From NCBI GenBank assembly GCA_039707655.1, contig CM077676.1, positions 454,760,379-454,824,378 on the forward strand: a DNA stretch of 64,000 nt. The letters run 5' to 3'. The DNA is from Elymus sibiricus (lineage: Eukaryota; Streptophyta; Magnoliopsida; Poales; Poaceae). How positions within the stretch are numbered: position 1 is the first letter of the stretch; every line of letters starts with the position of its first letter. The translations under genes and the position numbers were made by a program. Positions 1 to 13,127 of this stretch are shown here, in pieces. The notes under the pieces were generated by a model that saw only the letters and a program-made list of their open reading frames with translations, did not search any database and was not told the origin of the DNA.

Positions 1-1537
1 CTGTTTTCTGCATGTTTTTGGTTTTCCAAAAAATCCATACCAAACGAAGTCCAAACGTGACGAAACTTTTTGACGATTTTTTCTGAAGGAAAGAGACCTA
101 GGAAGCTTCGAGGGAGTGCCAGAAGACCCACAGGGGCCCCACAAGACAACATGGCGCGCCCTGGGGGGTAGGCGCGCCCTGATGCCTTGTGGGCCCCCTG
201 TGGCACCTCTTCGCGTGATTCCAACGCTCAAAATTCTTATATATTGGAAAACCGCCGAAAGTTACCCTAGATGAGTTTTTCCACCGCCGCAAGCCTCTGT
301 CCCGAAGCGATCTTAATCGGAGCCCTGTTCTGGCACCCTGCCGGAGGGGGGAAGCCATCACTGGAGGCCATCTTTATCATCCCCGCTGCTTCCATGATGA
401 GGAGGGAGTAGTTCACCCCCGGGGCTGAGGGTATGTACCAGTAGCTATGTGTTTGATCTCTCTCTCTCTCTCTCGTGTTCTTGATTTGGCATGATCTTGA
501 TGTACCATGAGCTTTGTTAATATAGTTGGATCATATGGTGTTCTTCCCTCTCTATCTTGTTGTGATGAATTGAGTCTTGCCCTTTGAGGTTTCATTGTTA
601 TCGGATTGAATATTTGGATTTGAGATCACTTGATGTATGTCTTGCATGTGGATACCCGTGGTGACAATGGGGTATTCTATTGAGTCACTTGATATATGTT
701 TTGGTAATCAACTTGCGGATTCCCGTGGTGACATTGGAGTAATCTAGGCATAGAGGTTGATATACGTTTTCGTCCCACTTTCTCCGATAGAAACTTTGGG
801 GTAATCTTTGAAGTTCTTTGTGTTGGATTGAATATTATGAATCTGAAATTGTTTGATGCATATCGAATAATTAACTCACGGATACTTGTGGTGACATTGG
901 AGTATCTAGGTGACATTAGAGTTGATTGATGCGTATCATATGGTGTTATTGTAGTATGATCTGTAGGGCTGTTTGTGACACTTATAGGGATGGCTCAATA
1001 GATTGATCGGAAAGATAACTTTGAGGTGGCTTTGCTACCAACAAATTTCATCTTATGTTCTCCGCTATTGATAAGAACTTTGGACTGATTCTTTATCGCA
1101 CGTTGAGGGATTGTTATATGATTCAATTATGTTAGCACTGTTGAGAGATTGCACTAGTGAAAGTATGAACCCTAGGCCTTGTTTCTAAGCATTGAGACAC
1201 CATTTTTACACACTTTTGTTACTTACTACCTTGCTGTTTTTATTATTTCAGATTACAAAAACGTATATCTACTATCCATACTACACTTGTATCACCATCT
1301 CTTCGCCGAACTAGTGCACCTATACAATTTACCGTTGTATTGGGTGTGTTGGGGACACAAGAGATTTCTTGTATTTGATTGCAGGGTTGTTTGAGAGAGA
1401 CCATATTCGTCCTACACCTCCCACGGATTGATAAACCTTAGGTCATCCACTTGAGGGAAATTTGCTGCTGTCCTACAAAACTTTGTGCTTGGAGGCCCAA
1501 CAAAGTGTACAAGAATAAAGTTGTGTAGTAGACATCA
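1..1537 (+). mobile_element. 5' LTR (start outside window) of a non-autonomous Gypsy-like retrotransposon
   Basis: This stretch has no convincing gene. It runs up to a tRNA primer-binding site at 1547, so it should be the 5' LTR of a plus-strand element; the right edge is placed near 1537 (ending TCA) and the left edge lies outside the window or in its first bases. It holds a CT microsatellite near 457-475 and a repeated phrase of the type 'ggatacccgtggtgacaatgg' near 650, 718 and 880. The sequence resembles Triticeae Sabrina-like LTRs from memory; this was not verified. Short ORFs here are chance frames. Confidence 0.6.
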
Positions 1538-1546
1538 AGCTATTTC

Positions 1547-1564
1547 TGGCGCCGTTGCCAGGGA
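1547..1564 (+). other. Primer-binding site, tRNA-Asp type
   Basis: TGGCGCCGTTGCCAGGGA is complementary, with one mismatch, to the 3' end of plant tRNA-Asp(GUC) plus CCA. It marks the LTR/internal boundary and fixes the element on the plus strand. Confidence 0.8.
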
Positions 1565-1660
1565 GGTGAGTGCTTGATGGTATATCTTTAGATCTTGCAA
1601 TTGAATCTTTTAGTTTCTTGTTTTTCACTAGTTTGGTTTATAGAAGAAAACTACAAAAAA

Positions 1661-3585
1661 ATGGAAATGAAGTACCATCAAATGCTTTACCTTTATGATG
1701 TCTTTCTTGAAAATATGGATTCTGATAATTGTGCTTAATTGTTAGAAGAAGAATTCAATAAAATGTTTGGCATAAAATCCTTGAATGATAAGCATGATTG
1801 CAATGTTGTTAGTATGCTTTCTATGAATATCCATAATACTAATGATAATTGCACCAGTCATGATAAAAAGGTTTCTTATAAGCATATCAATTTTTGTGGA
1901 GTGCATAACCTTTGTGAAGACATGCCATTTAGGGATGATATATTTTGTAAAAAGCATAAACTTGACAAAACCAAATGGTGGCTTAAAGTGATAGATGATT
2001 ATGCTAAAAAAGTATGCTCTCTTTATCCCATTACTTGTGAACTATGCAATAAAGTTGGTCATCTTAATTTCCAATGCAGGCTTTTTCTTGATCAAATCGT
2101 GACCAAATATTGTAATAACTTGATCACCCTTGAACTTTATAATGAACTTTGTCTATTTTTGGGGTGTGAAGAATTGTCACATAAAAATAGTTGGTTTGAA
2201 GCATTCATATTCACAGACCATACTGAAATTAATCTACAGGAAATCTATATGTTTTGTGTGGTAAATTTCAATGAGAATGCTTATATCGCCAATTATAGAA
2301 AGACGGAAAATCCAATAGAATATAAAAGGAATACTAATGGAAGGGTAAAGATTTCCCAATACCCTCCTATTGTTTCTCGTGATGAATTAGGTGACGAGGA
2401 GGAGCTTCCTATCCAACCAATCTCTTCAATAAGAAGCTCGGAAAAATTAATTAAACCCACACATAATGTGGTGAAGAAGAAGAAAAAAAAAGGAAAAGTA
2501 GAGGTAAAAAGGTATCTCTCCCAAATAATGTTGCTCCTATTATTGTTGTGCCTCATAAGAATGAATCAAAAATAATTGTGGAAGATGATACAATTGAGGA
2601 TGATATTGTCTTTTGGTCTTATGGCACAATGTTCGAAGGAACTATTAAGGATGATTTTGTTATGCCTATTAATTGTTGTGATAATTATGATTGGGAAGAT
2701 AATTATACTTCTTATAATCTTGAAAATCTTTTTGGCACCAACTTGGAAAATTATGATGATAATAATTGTTATACTATTGGTACTATTCATACTATTAATG
2801 ATATGAGTGATTATGCTAATGATATGCAAAACCACAAGCTTGGGGATGCTATGCTTAATGAAGATGACCTTTTTAGTCCCCCTACTTTTAATGATCAAAT
2901 TTATTATGATGATAGCATGCCTCCTATTTATTATGATTGCAATAATAATGAAAGTGGGTTTGGAAGAGTGTCAACTCTAGGTAAGAACTATCCCATTATT
3001 TTGGATGGTGTTCAATCTTATTGTAATGATAAAAGTGGATTTGGAGAGGTTATGACTTTATTTAATGTTGAATCCACTACTTCGGAAGAGGTCTCAATTG
3101 ATTATGATGAGAACAAAGTTGCTACTTATGATGATTATTGTGATGATACTTATGTTATAAAAAGTAGTGATAATTATTCTTATAAAACTTGTCATAATTA
3201 TGAATACCCTTTTACTGAACATTACTCTTTTAATGTGGAAACAATTTCTAGTATTCGAGTTTCATATGATACTCACACTATCATGAATGAGAAGAAAATT
3301 GCTTACGAGAAGAGTAACAAATTTTCTATGCTTGTGGATCATGGAAAGAATGCTTTATGTGATAGTTATATTGTTGAATTTTTTCATGATGTTACTGAAA
3401 ATTATTATGAGAGAGGGATATATGCTTATAGATATCTCAATAATACCAAGTTTCCTCTCTATGTGTTGAATTTTTTGAAGTTGCACTTGTTTTGCATTCC
3501 TATGCTAGTGAATTCTTGTTACAATAAATTGTTTGCTTATAAAATTCCAATGCATAGGAAGTGGGTTAGGCTTAAATGTGTTTGA
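1661..3585 (+). pseudogene. Broken gag-like ORF with CCHC zinc knuckle
   Basis: An ATG at 1661 opens a frame that meets an in-frame TAA at 1736-1738. The frame then stays open to 2575, and a second open frame (2548-3585) overlaps its end by 28 bases in another phase. The simplest reading is one original protein of roughly 640 residues broken by one stop and one frameshift. The first part carries CELCNKVGHLNFQC (about 2035-2080), a C-x2-C-x4-H-x4-C knuckle as in retroelement gag nucleocapsids. The rest is rich in Asp, Asn and Tyr and matches no domain I recognise. No protease, reverse transcriptase or integrase follows, so the element would depend on another for movement. A function beyond gag-like nucleic-acid binding cannot be claimed. 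Confidence 0.55.
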
Positions 3586-3767
3586 TATATACTCCATGAT
3601 GATCTCTTGTGTGTTTCAATTCTTTACTTTTATGTGAGCATCATTGAAATCATCATGCCTAGCTAAAAAGGCATTAAAGAAAAGCGCTTGTTGGGAGACA
3701 ACCCAATATTTAGCCCTACTTTTTTTGTGTGTTAACATGATTAATCTACTGTAGTAATTATTTTTTG

Positions 3768-5225
3768 TGTATTTTATTTCAATAATGTGCCAAGTAAAGC
3801 CTTTGGGATAGTGTGGATACTTGTTGATTCGATTCTATGCAAAAACAAAAACTTTTGCGTCCAGTGTATGAATTTCCAGATTTTACTGGAGTGTAAAAAT
3901 ATTCTGAAATTTTCACACAGTATTACCATGCAAATTGCCTACGTTGTCCTAATTTTTCAGAATTTTTAGAGTGCAGAAGTATGGTTCTTGTTCAGATCAT
4001 TACAGACTGTTCTGTTTTTGACAGATTATGTTTTCAATGCATAGTTTGCTTGTTTTATAGTTTCTATGGCTTATATTGGTCAATATAAATTGTAGAAATG
4101 ATAGAGTACAGTATGTATTATGTGAGAATAATTATGAGTCTTGTCTTGACAGTACCAAAGTGAATGATTTGTTCATTATCATACTAACCCATCTCACGAA
4201 GTTCCGTTAAGTTTTGTGTGATTGAAGTTTTCAAATTTTGGGTGAGAAATTGATATGAGGAGAATAAGGAGCGGCAAGACCCTCAGCTTGGGGATGCCCA
4301 AGGCACCTGAAGGTAATATCTAAGGAAGACTCAAGCGACTAAGCTTGGGGATGCCCCGGAAGGCATCCCCTCTTTCGTCTTCAACATTATCGGTAACCTC
4401 ACTCGGAACTATATTTTTATTCGTCACATGATATGTGTTTTGCTTGGAGCGTCATTTTTTTTAATTGGATTTGCTTGCTGTTATTTAGAATTATGTTTTG
4501 TATCTTTTATTTCAATAAAAGTATCAAGTATAGCCTTTACCATGCTCAGTTTGCAAGTTGCTGTTTGAAAACAGAAAGTTTGCTGTTATGTACTGAATAT
4601 TCCTGAATAGTCAGGACATGATAAAATCATGAAATTTTTACACACTAAGCTATAACAAATTTTCTATCACTTGGTAATTTTTCAGATTTTTTTGAGTTAA
4701 ATAAGTATGCATTTTGCTTCATCCTTTACAGACTATCCTGTTTAGACAGATTGCTGTTATGTTTGCATATGTTTGCTTGTTTAATGTTTCTATTTGTGGA
4801 TAAGAGTATTAAAAATGCAGAGACATTTAGTATGCAATGTTTAATTATAATTTTATTAATTTTTTACAGTAGATAATGTTAAGGTTTTGCATTGATTTAT
4901 ACTAACTTATCTCACGAGTTCTTGTTAAGTTTTGTGTGGATGAAGTTCTTAAGATTTAGGGAAACCGTGATATGAGAGGAATTAAGGAGACACAATAGTT
5001 CAAGCTTGGGGATGCCCAAGGCTACCCAAGTCAATATTCCAAGAAGTCTCAAGCATCTAAGCTTGGGGATTCCCCGGTAGGCATCCCACACCTCTCTTCA
5101 TCAACAAGTATCGGTTAGTCTCGGTTGAGCCTAAGTTTTTATTTGTTCACATGATATGTGCCATTCTTGGAGTGTCCTTTTGTTTTGTTTTGTTTTCTGT
5201 TTGAATAAAATAATTAGATCTGAAA
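3768..5225 (+). repeat. Diverged tandem duplication, unit about 725 bp
   Basis: Two units (about 3768-4490 and 4490-5225) share the same landmarks in order: TATTTCAATAA, a TTTGCTTGTTT stretch, 'actaaccyatctcacga', 'gttaagttttgtgtg', a pair of 'agcttggggatgcccaagg' and 'taagcttggggatnccccgg' blocks, and 'cacatgatatgtg'. The copies differ at many positions, so the duplication is old. It is non-coding and lies in the 3' part of the Gypsy-like element. Confidence 0.75.
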
Positions 5226-6570
5226 GTTTTAAATGGGAGAGAGCCCTCACATAGCTACTTAATTGTTTGACTACTCATTGATCTTCACTTATATCTTTTG
5301 GAGTAGTTTGTCATTCACTCTTGTGCTTCACTTATATCCTAAGAGTAAATTGTTGAATGAATTGAATATAATAAATCTGAAATTATATATGTTTCATATG
5401 CTTGTCCCATGGGGAGTAATGACTTCACAAATAAGAAGTATAAGTGGTAAAATTTGTTGAAAGTTAACAAACACAGCATTGGTCACTTGAACAATTCATG
5501 AAAGAATATTGAAGGAAGAGAGATTTCACATATAAATATACTATCTTGGACATCTTCTATGACTGTGAGCCCCCATTAATTATTTTCAAGCTTGATCAAG
5601 TAGTTGATGTTGGACAAGGAAGACAATGTAATGGGTTATGTTTGTTTATATTCACATAGAAGTTATATTGTCATCGATCCTCTAACATGTGGTGCTTGCT
5701 CATAATCTTTTTCTAGCCAAAACTTCGTACTAAGTAGAGATACTACTTGTGCATCCAAAAACCCTTAAACCCAGTTTCTTGTCATGAGAGTCCACCATAT
5801 CTACCTATGGATTGAATAAGATCCTACAAGTAAGTTGTCATCGGTGCAAAGCAATAAAAAATTGCTCCTAAATACGTATGATCTTTTGTTGTAAGGGAAA
5901 ATAAGCTTTGTACGAACTTGTGATGGTGACGCAATAAAAGTGACAGACTGCATAATAAAGGTTTGCTATCATAAGGGGCAATATAAAGTGACGTTCCTTT
6001 ACATTAAGAGCTTGCACATCCAAAATAAAGAAGCGCATGACAACCTCTACTTCCCTCTACGAAGGGCCTATCTTTTATTTTTTCAGTCTTTACTTTTATG
6101 CAAGAGTCAATAGTATTCATTCTCATTTAAACTTCAATTATTCTCCACTTGGCAAGCATCATGTGGTAGGGAATGATCCAGGCACATATATCCAGTTGAA
6201 TATAGGTAACCATGAGTTATTATTGTTGACATTATCCCTGAGATAAATAAGTTGGGAGGTGAAACATTAAGCCCCTATCTTCCTCTGTGTCTGATTGAAA
6301 CAGCTTGTTCTAAAAATATGCTTTGAGTGTCAGCAATCACGGAAGACTAAATGATAGTTGAGTATGTGGAATTTGCTAAATCAAAGCTCTTACATAGACC
6401 CTTCCTGAAAATAAGATGAATTGTAATTGTTTGATGACTGAGAACATAGTTTGTTAGTTTTCAAGAAAGTTTATGGTCTATACTTTAACATGTGAATAGC
6501 TTGCTACTTGATCATGAGAAGTTTTATGAGAAATGAGCTACTATTTATGATATATAATGATGCCAGCCTG
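5226..6570 (+). mobile_element. 3' internal remainder of the Gypsy-like element, non-coding
   Basis: AT-rich sequence continuing the element that begins at 1. No ORF above 70 codons is convincing and no 3' LTR is seen. Composition changes sharply to GC-rich near 6571, so the element is cut there by the next LTR fragment or by a deletion. Confidence 0.5.
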
Positions 6571-9250
6571 CTAATGCCTCACAGGCTCGCGCCCGTGCAA
6601 GCCGTGCTTCCGGCCCCCGCTCAGCTCCACCGTTCGCTCACCTCTGGCCACCCCGCAGCCTCCCGTTTGTCCCATCGGATGCGCGCAAGCGCCAACTACC
6701 CATAGGACCAAGTGGCGCGCCCATCCGGCCCCTGTAGCGCCGTCCCGAGCGGACTCCGCTGCAGATTTAGGTCGATGGCGGTTAACTCCGGCCGGCTGAC
6801 ATGGCGTCATTAGTTTAGGCGCTAATCCCCTCCCTAATGACCCGCCATGAGTATGACAAGTGGGACCCACGCGTTAATTCAACCTGTTAGTAATTTAGTT
6901 AAAATGCCAGTCAATGACAGCTGGGTCCCACTGGTCCCATTTGACCAGTCAACTGCTGACTGGGATTGACCCAGACAATGACATGTGGGTCCCATTGACC
7001 CAGTTGACCAGTCAACAGTCAACTGTTGACTGCTGACTGGGCAGTCAACTGGGCCCACTGTCAACCACATGAGCACATTGCTGGGTACACTACTGTGTAC
7101 CCAGAGCAATTTAACCATTTAATTTCGAAATTAAATATATTCCAGAAATTCCAGAAAATCATTAAAACTATGGAAAATCAAATAAAATAAACCGTCACTT
7201 GGATGAAAATAATTTATATATGAAAAATGATCAAAAAAATATAACGAATTTGAATATGTCATTTGCATGCATGAAAAAAACCTCTATCATAATAAACATT
7301 GAACTTTTGCTACCAGATCAATTAACGGAATAATATTTGGAGCCGGGAAAATATTCCAATTATTTTCCCTTTTCAATTAAAACGTGTAGTAATGGATTAG
7401 CGCATATCATCAACACATTTTGCCGTGACATGCATTGTGTTGCATTTGTTTGCTCCGTTGTTTATTTGTTTCCGCGTTACTTCTTTTCCGGTAGACCCTG
7501 AGACCGCTGTTGATCCTGCCATCGTCTACACCGTTGAGGATCCGGTTTCGTCTGCAGAGCAACCGGGCAAGCAAACCCCCTTGATCATTCCTATATCGCC
7601 TATTCTTCTCTCTACTTCATGCATTAGGTGTCGTCATTATTGTTGTTCGGTAGACCCTATTCTGATGCATAGCCTGCTTTTGTCGCGTGATATAAATGTT
7701 TTACCTGTTATCCTAGCATGCCTAGTTTAGCTATGCTGGTGTTCCATCAGTTGGCCGTACACCCTTGTCCATGTTGCTATGCTAGATTGTCGGGCCGTGA
7801 TCCCCTCTGGGTGATGATCACGGATATACTTTACACTATTGTATTACAATGTTACATTTCTACTTGATATGGGGGCTGAAGGGCAGGTGGTACCATACAA
7901 CAAGAGATGGACCTGAGTCCCGACAGCTCCCGAGTGATTCACTGTGGCATAGCGACAGGGCAGGCGGAGACCATCCAGAATGAGGAGGGCCTGGGCCCTA
8001 GTCGTGGTCCGCGGAAAAATGAAATAATACAACTAACGAGATTTGGGAATTTGATCCGAGACTGCCACTGGCATATACGCACTAACCGCCACACGGGATA
8101 ATGGTTATGGGGCCCTCGGCGTCGTCAGTTCCTCCCGAAAGCTACCCAGATGTCACAGTTCAGAACTGCGGGTTGATTGTTGGGGTGAGTGGATACTGCC
8201 TGCTGCTAATGCAGAGGTGGGCTTGGTCCCCGGCCACCCACGTAACGTGCAGGAGTGCTTAGGATGCAGACCAGCGTGATGACCTCTCTGGAGAGATGAG
8301 GTAGGACTTCGGCATGTCGATTGCCTGAGGCTGGGCAGACCGGTGGAAAAGTGTGTCCTGCCATAGGGTAATCGAGCGTATCGGGCTATGTGGTGCACCC
8401 CTGCAGGGAAGTTAAACTATTCGAATAGCCATGTCCATGGTAACAGGACGCTTGGAGATGTATCCCGGTCTTATACCACTTAAACTGGATACTTGATAAA
8501 AAAACACCCACTATATATGTCTATACAACTTGAACCGGTTACTAAATAAGATTCACCAACTCAATAAATATGGAATGCCCGTGGATCGCTTTCTCGCAGG
8601 GAGTCGAGGAAGGACCTCAGGGTATGATACTGTGGTATTATTTACTTATACTCGTATGTGCTCATATCATTCCCTTGCTACAAGATGCTCTCCTCTCGTC
8701 TATTGCTGCAAGATGGTGGTTGTCTTAGCTACATCGAGCTTCTCCCCTCTATTCTGGCATTTCTACAGTATAGTCCACTGATATTACACCACTCCTTTGA
8801 TACCAATGCATATGTAGTATAGATCTGATGTAAGTCTTGCAGGTACTTTGGATGAGTACTCACCCTTGCTTTGCACATCTTTTTCCTTCAACCCGGTTGC
8901 TGCTATCAGATAGTAGCCTCTAGGATGCAGGTATACCCAGCGATGATTACTACTTGGAGTTTGACGTCGCCGAGTAGTCCGGAGGTCCCAGGCAGGAAGC
9001 CTGCGCCTGTTGTTTAGTGTCGTTGTTATGCTCAGCCATCTTATGGCAAACTTGTTTAACTTGTCTGTACCCAGACATAATTTGCTTTCTGACTAATGTA
9101 TTATGGATCATCGTGGCCCCGGTTTGTAATATAAAGATATATGTTAAATTTGTGTCGTAGAGTTGTGTTGTGATACTACAGTGAGTCACCGTTCGTGATT
9201 GTGCATGCCGCATGCATGATTAGTGCACGATTATGAATGGGGGCGTCACA
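6571..9250 (+). mobile_element. 5'-truncated long LTR, same superfamily as the 9289-20674 element
   Basis: The segment shares the inner landmarks of the LTRs at 9289 and 16756: the 'ggatgaaaataatttatatatgaaa' block (about 7200), the GTAGACCCTGAGACC block (about 7491), the ACGGGATAATGG region (about 8092), and the terminal 'gggggcgtcaca' at 9239-9250. The usual TGTAACACC start is missing. It abuts Copia gag sequence at 9251. It is clearly diverged from the neighbouring LTRs, so it comes from a different insertion. It is probably a solo or truncated LTR. Confidence 0.7.
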
Positions 9251-9288
9251 GCGGAGGACTTGAGAAGCATCCTTTTGTCGTCGATGGG
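9251..9288 (-). pseudogene. Copia gag fragment, downstream piece of a split gene
   Basis: On the minus strand these 38 bases read in frame as gag (ending ...DPIDDKRMLLKSS) and continue directly from the gag segment at 20675-21219 once the 9289-20674 element is removed. The shared ATGGG at 9284-9288 and 20675-20679 is the insertion duplication. The left side is cut by the LTR fragment ending at 9250. Confidence 0.75.
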
Positions 9289-12200
9289 TGTAACACTCCT
9301 GATGATTAGCTACAGTGAACCCATGCTAATGATGCCATATCACCATGCTTACTAAGCTTAATTGCCCCTTGATTGAAACTCAACTCAACTCAAATTCAAA
9401 TTCAAATTGCAAGTCAAATTATTATTTCTTCAAACAGTAAAATAGAAATGTTGGTAATAGTCTAAATATTCACCAAGCAATTGTAAAAATAACACAAACT
9501 TCATTTGGATCCATAAATTGACCCCAGGAACTATTTTATTGCTCCAGCAGCATATTACTTGACCTTTTCAATTTCTAAAAATATTTAAACTTTACCAAAT
9601 GCTCTGAAACTTTTGTGCAACACCACAATATTGTGCATGAATTATGTGCCAAGTTTCACATATAACAAAATTCAGTTAGTGGACCAACTAATTGCAAAAC
9701 AGAAAAGAATAAATGAAACAGAAAAATAGAAAAGAAAAACGGAAAAACTGGCACTGTGCAACTGGGCCTCTAGTGCACAGTGTGCAGGCCCAGCCCACCA
9801 GCACCGTCTTCTTCCTCATGTTCATTAGGAGCGCGCTGGACACGCGCGCCGCGTCCATGGCTTGGATGGCCACGCGGCGGCCATCCATCGTCTCCTCGCG
9901 ATGGATAAGGCCACCCCCGACCCACTGGACAACCCTAACCTCGCCACTTTCCCCCCTCGCGTCGTTCGCCATGGCCTTTGTCGTCATCGCGCCCACCGAG
10001 CTCCCCAGCGCCTGAGACCATGTCTGCCTGAACCGCCGTCGTCCGCTGCTTCCTCTCCGACCACGAGCTCAAGCTGGGAGCCACCACAACATCGGCATCG
10101 ACCTCGTCTTCATCTTCGGCCACCGGAGCTTCGCCGCGTCGATCCGCAGTCCCCTGCGCTCCTAAGCCCTCGCCGAGCCACTCTTGTTCTCCCCGGTGAG
10201 CACCGCGTCTTTCCCCTTTGTTTCCCCCATGTTCCGCTGCCTCTAGCCATTAACGCCACTATCACCAAAGCTCGCCGCCACCGCCGTGCTTGCTGCCACA
10301 CCTGGGTTGCTCCTCCGGCTCAACCGAGCACACCAGCGAGCTCGCGGACACACGTAGAAGCCGCCTGACCCTCTAGATCATCAAGCCCGAGCCCCTGTGC
10401 TCGATTCCTTCGAGCCCGAGCTCCGGCCACCGCCTCTGCTCGTCACCGACGCCGTTGCAGACCACCCCCGCTCGTGTATCTGTCACCGTTCGACGCGCAG
10501 CGCTGCCCGCGTTCGAACGCCACCTCCCGCGCTCGATTTGAACCGCCATAGCGCATTTCTGGCGAGGCCCGTGCATCTCCGTCGATGGTTTGGCCACCGC
10601 CGGAGCGCCACCGTGTTTGAACACGGCTGGGTCGCCACCAGGTGGGACCCCGTGTCAGGCCGTCTAGTTTAGCCACTAATGGCCCACTGACATGTGGGGC
10701 CCGCCGCAATAATTAAGTTAAGTTAATTAACCCCACCCCAAGACACTAACAACCTGGCCCCACAAGCTAATTAAACTAAATAACTAAAATCAATTAAACG
10801 AGCAGTCTATGACAGGTGGAGCCCACCTCCACTGTTCCACTGGATAAGGCCAGTCCAGTCAGTTGCTGACTCAGCAGCTGGGCCCCCTCTGTTAGCCTCT
10901 AGTGCCCATTGCTGTGTACACTTTATGTGTGCACTTAGCCTTTTCCATTTAAATGAATTCAAATTAAAATAAATCCAGTAAATTCAGAAAATCATTTAAG
11001 ATTTGAAAAATCATATAAAATAATCCGTAACTCGGATGAAAATAATTTATATATGAAAGTTGATCAGAAAAATATTACGAATCTGAATATGCCATCCACA
11101 TATCAGTATGACCACTCTAACATAATGAACCTGGACATTTTGCATCCGAATCATGTGACTGAATAATGCCTGGAGTTGGGAAAACATTGCCAGATGTTTT
11201 CCCTCTTCTTTTAATATGTTTAGTGATGCATTAGAGCATATCATCAACACACATTGCCATGACATGCATCCGTGTTGCATTTGTATGCCCGTTATTTATC
11301 TGTTTCCCCCCTCTCGTCCATTCTTATCGGTAGACCCCGAGACTGCCGCTGCCCCCGAGTACGACTACGTCGTCGACGACCCGTCCTTCTCAGCAGAGCT
11401 TCTAGGCAAGCAAACCCTCTTGATCATTCCGATATCGCCTATTCTTTCCCTCTACTTCTTGCATTAGAGAGCTAATTCAGTTGATGCTTTATCGGTAGAT
11501 CCTATTCTTTTGCATAGTCTGTTTTTGTTAAACTGTTGTTGATACTTTACCTGCTATCCTATTATGCCTAGTATAGGTATGCTAGAGTCCCATCAGTGGC
11601 CCTACACCCTTGTCCGTTTGCCATGCTATACTATCGGGTCGTGATCCCCTCGGGCGATGATCACAGATATACTTATACTACTACACTAAACATGTTTATA
11701 CTAAAGTTGGATCGGCTCGGAGAGCACCCGTGAGTAATGATATGTTGCAACCGGGTCAGCTTGGAGAGCGCCCGCGAGTGATTCACTCTGGCGGCTGGTA
11801 GTTAGCGGTATCACCTAGGATGTGGTGGTAGCTCGGGATCTGTCCCGACAGCCGACACGAAACATTCACTGTGGTGGAATGACAGGGCAGGTAGAGACCA
11901 CCTAGGAGAGAGGTGGGCCTGGGCCCTGGTCGGTGTCCGCGGTTATTTCATAATAACACGCTTAACGAGATTTGGGTATTTGATCTGAGACTGCCACTGG
12001 CATATACGCACTAACCGCCGCGTGGGATAATGGTTTATGGGGCCCTCGGCGTCGTATGTTCCTCCCGAAAGCTCTGTCAGATGTCTCAATGGAGCGGGCT
12101 GATTGTTGGGGTGAGCGGCATGCCTACTATGTATACAGAGGTGGGCTTGGTCCCCGACCAGTCACGCAACATGCAGGAAAACTTGGGCAATTGGCCCATG

Positions 12201-13124
12201 ACCCCTTCGCGCTTAGGTTGTAGACCGACGTGCTGGCCTCTCTGGAGAGCCTAGGTAGCACTAAGGCATGTCGATTATCCAAGGTTGGGCATTACCCAGA
12301 AAAGTGTGTCCGGTCAGAGGTAATCGAGCGTATCGGGCTATGTGGTGCACCCCTGCAGGGAAGTTAAACTACTCGAATAGGCGTGTCCACGGTAACAGGA
12401 TGACTTGGAGTTGTATCCCGACCTCTTACAACTAAAACTGGATACTTGATAAAATACACACAGATAACAGATATGAATACCCGAGGATCGCTTCTCGCAG
12501 GGAGTCGACGGAGGATCTCAGGGTATGTTATTGCTATATGTAAGTACAAGATGATACCATAGACGCTCCTCTCTTCTACTGCTGAATGATGTAGTCTTCG
12601 ATAGGATGAGCTTCTCCCCCCTTATTTTGGCATTTTTGTAGTTCAGTCCAAAGATATTACCCCATTCCTTTGATACCGATGCATATCTAGTACAAATCTG
12701 ATGTAAGTCTTGCGAGTACTTTGGATGAGTACTCACTGTTGCTTTGCTACAATTTTCATTCGACCCGGTTGCTGCAACAGCTGGTAGACCCGCGGATGCA
12801 GGTTACCCCGATGGTGCGTACTACGTGGAGACCGATGACCAGGAGTAGTCCGGAGGTCCCAGGCAGGAGGCCTTGCCTTTCGATCTAGTGTCGTTGTTTT
12901 GCTCAGCTTTCTTAAGGCAAACTTGTCTAACTATGTCTGTACTCAGATAATATTTGCTTTTGTGACTGATGTATTATGGGTCCTCGTGGCCCTGTCCTAT
13001 AATATAAAGTTTTATATTTAAATTTGTGTCATAGAGTTGTGTTGTGATATTAACGTGGGTCACCATTCGTGATCGTGCATGATGCGTGTGTGGTTAGTGC
13101 ACGATTATAAATGGGGGCGTCACA
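9289..13124 (+). repeat. 5' LTR of the complete element
   Basis: Starts TGTAACACTCC and ends GGGCGTCACA next to the primer site. GC-rich islands near 9780-10680 give chance ORFs on both strands. A conserved small frame lies at 11328-11420, and two copies of a roughly 57-bp tandem unit at about 11712-11790. It differs from the 3' LTR by scattered, mostly transition changes, many at CpG, as expected for methylated DNA. Confidence 0.9.
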
Positions 13125-13127
13125 AGT

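Noticed and set aside
9862..10709. Several 80-170 codon frames
   Set aside because: Same GC-rich LTR island; no domain, no conservation with the second LTR.
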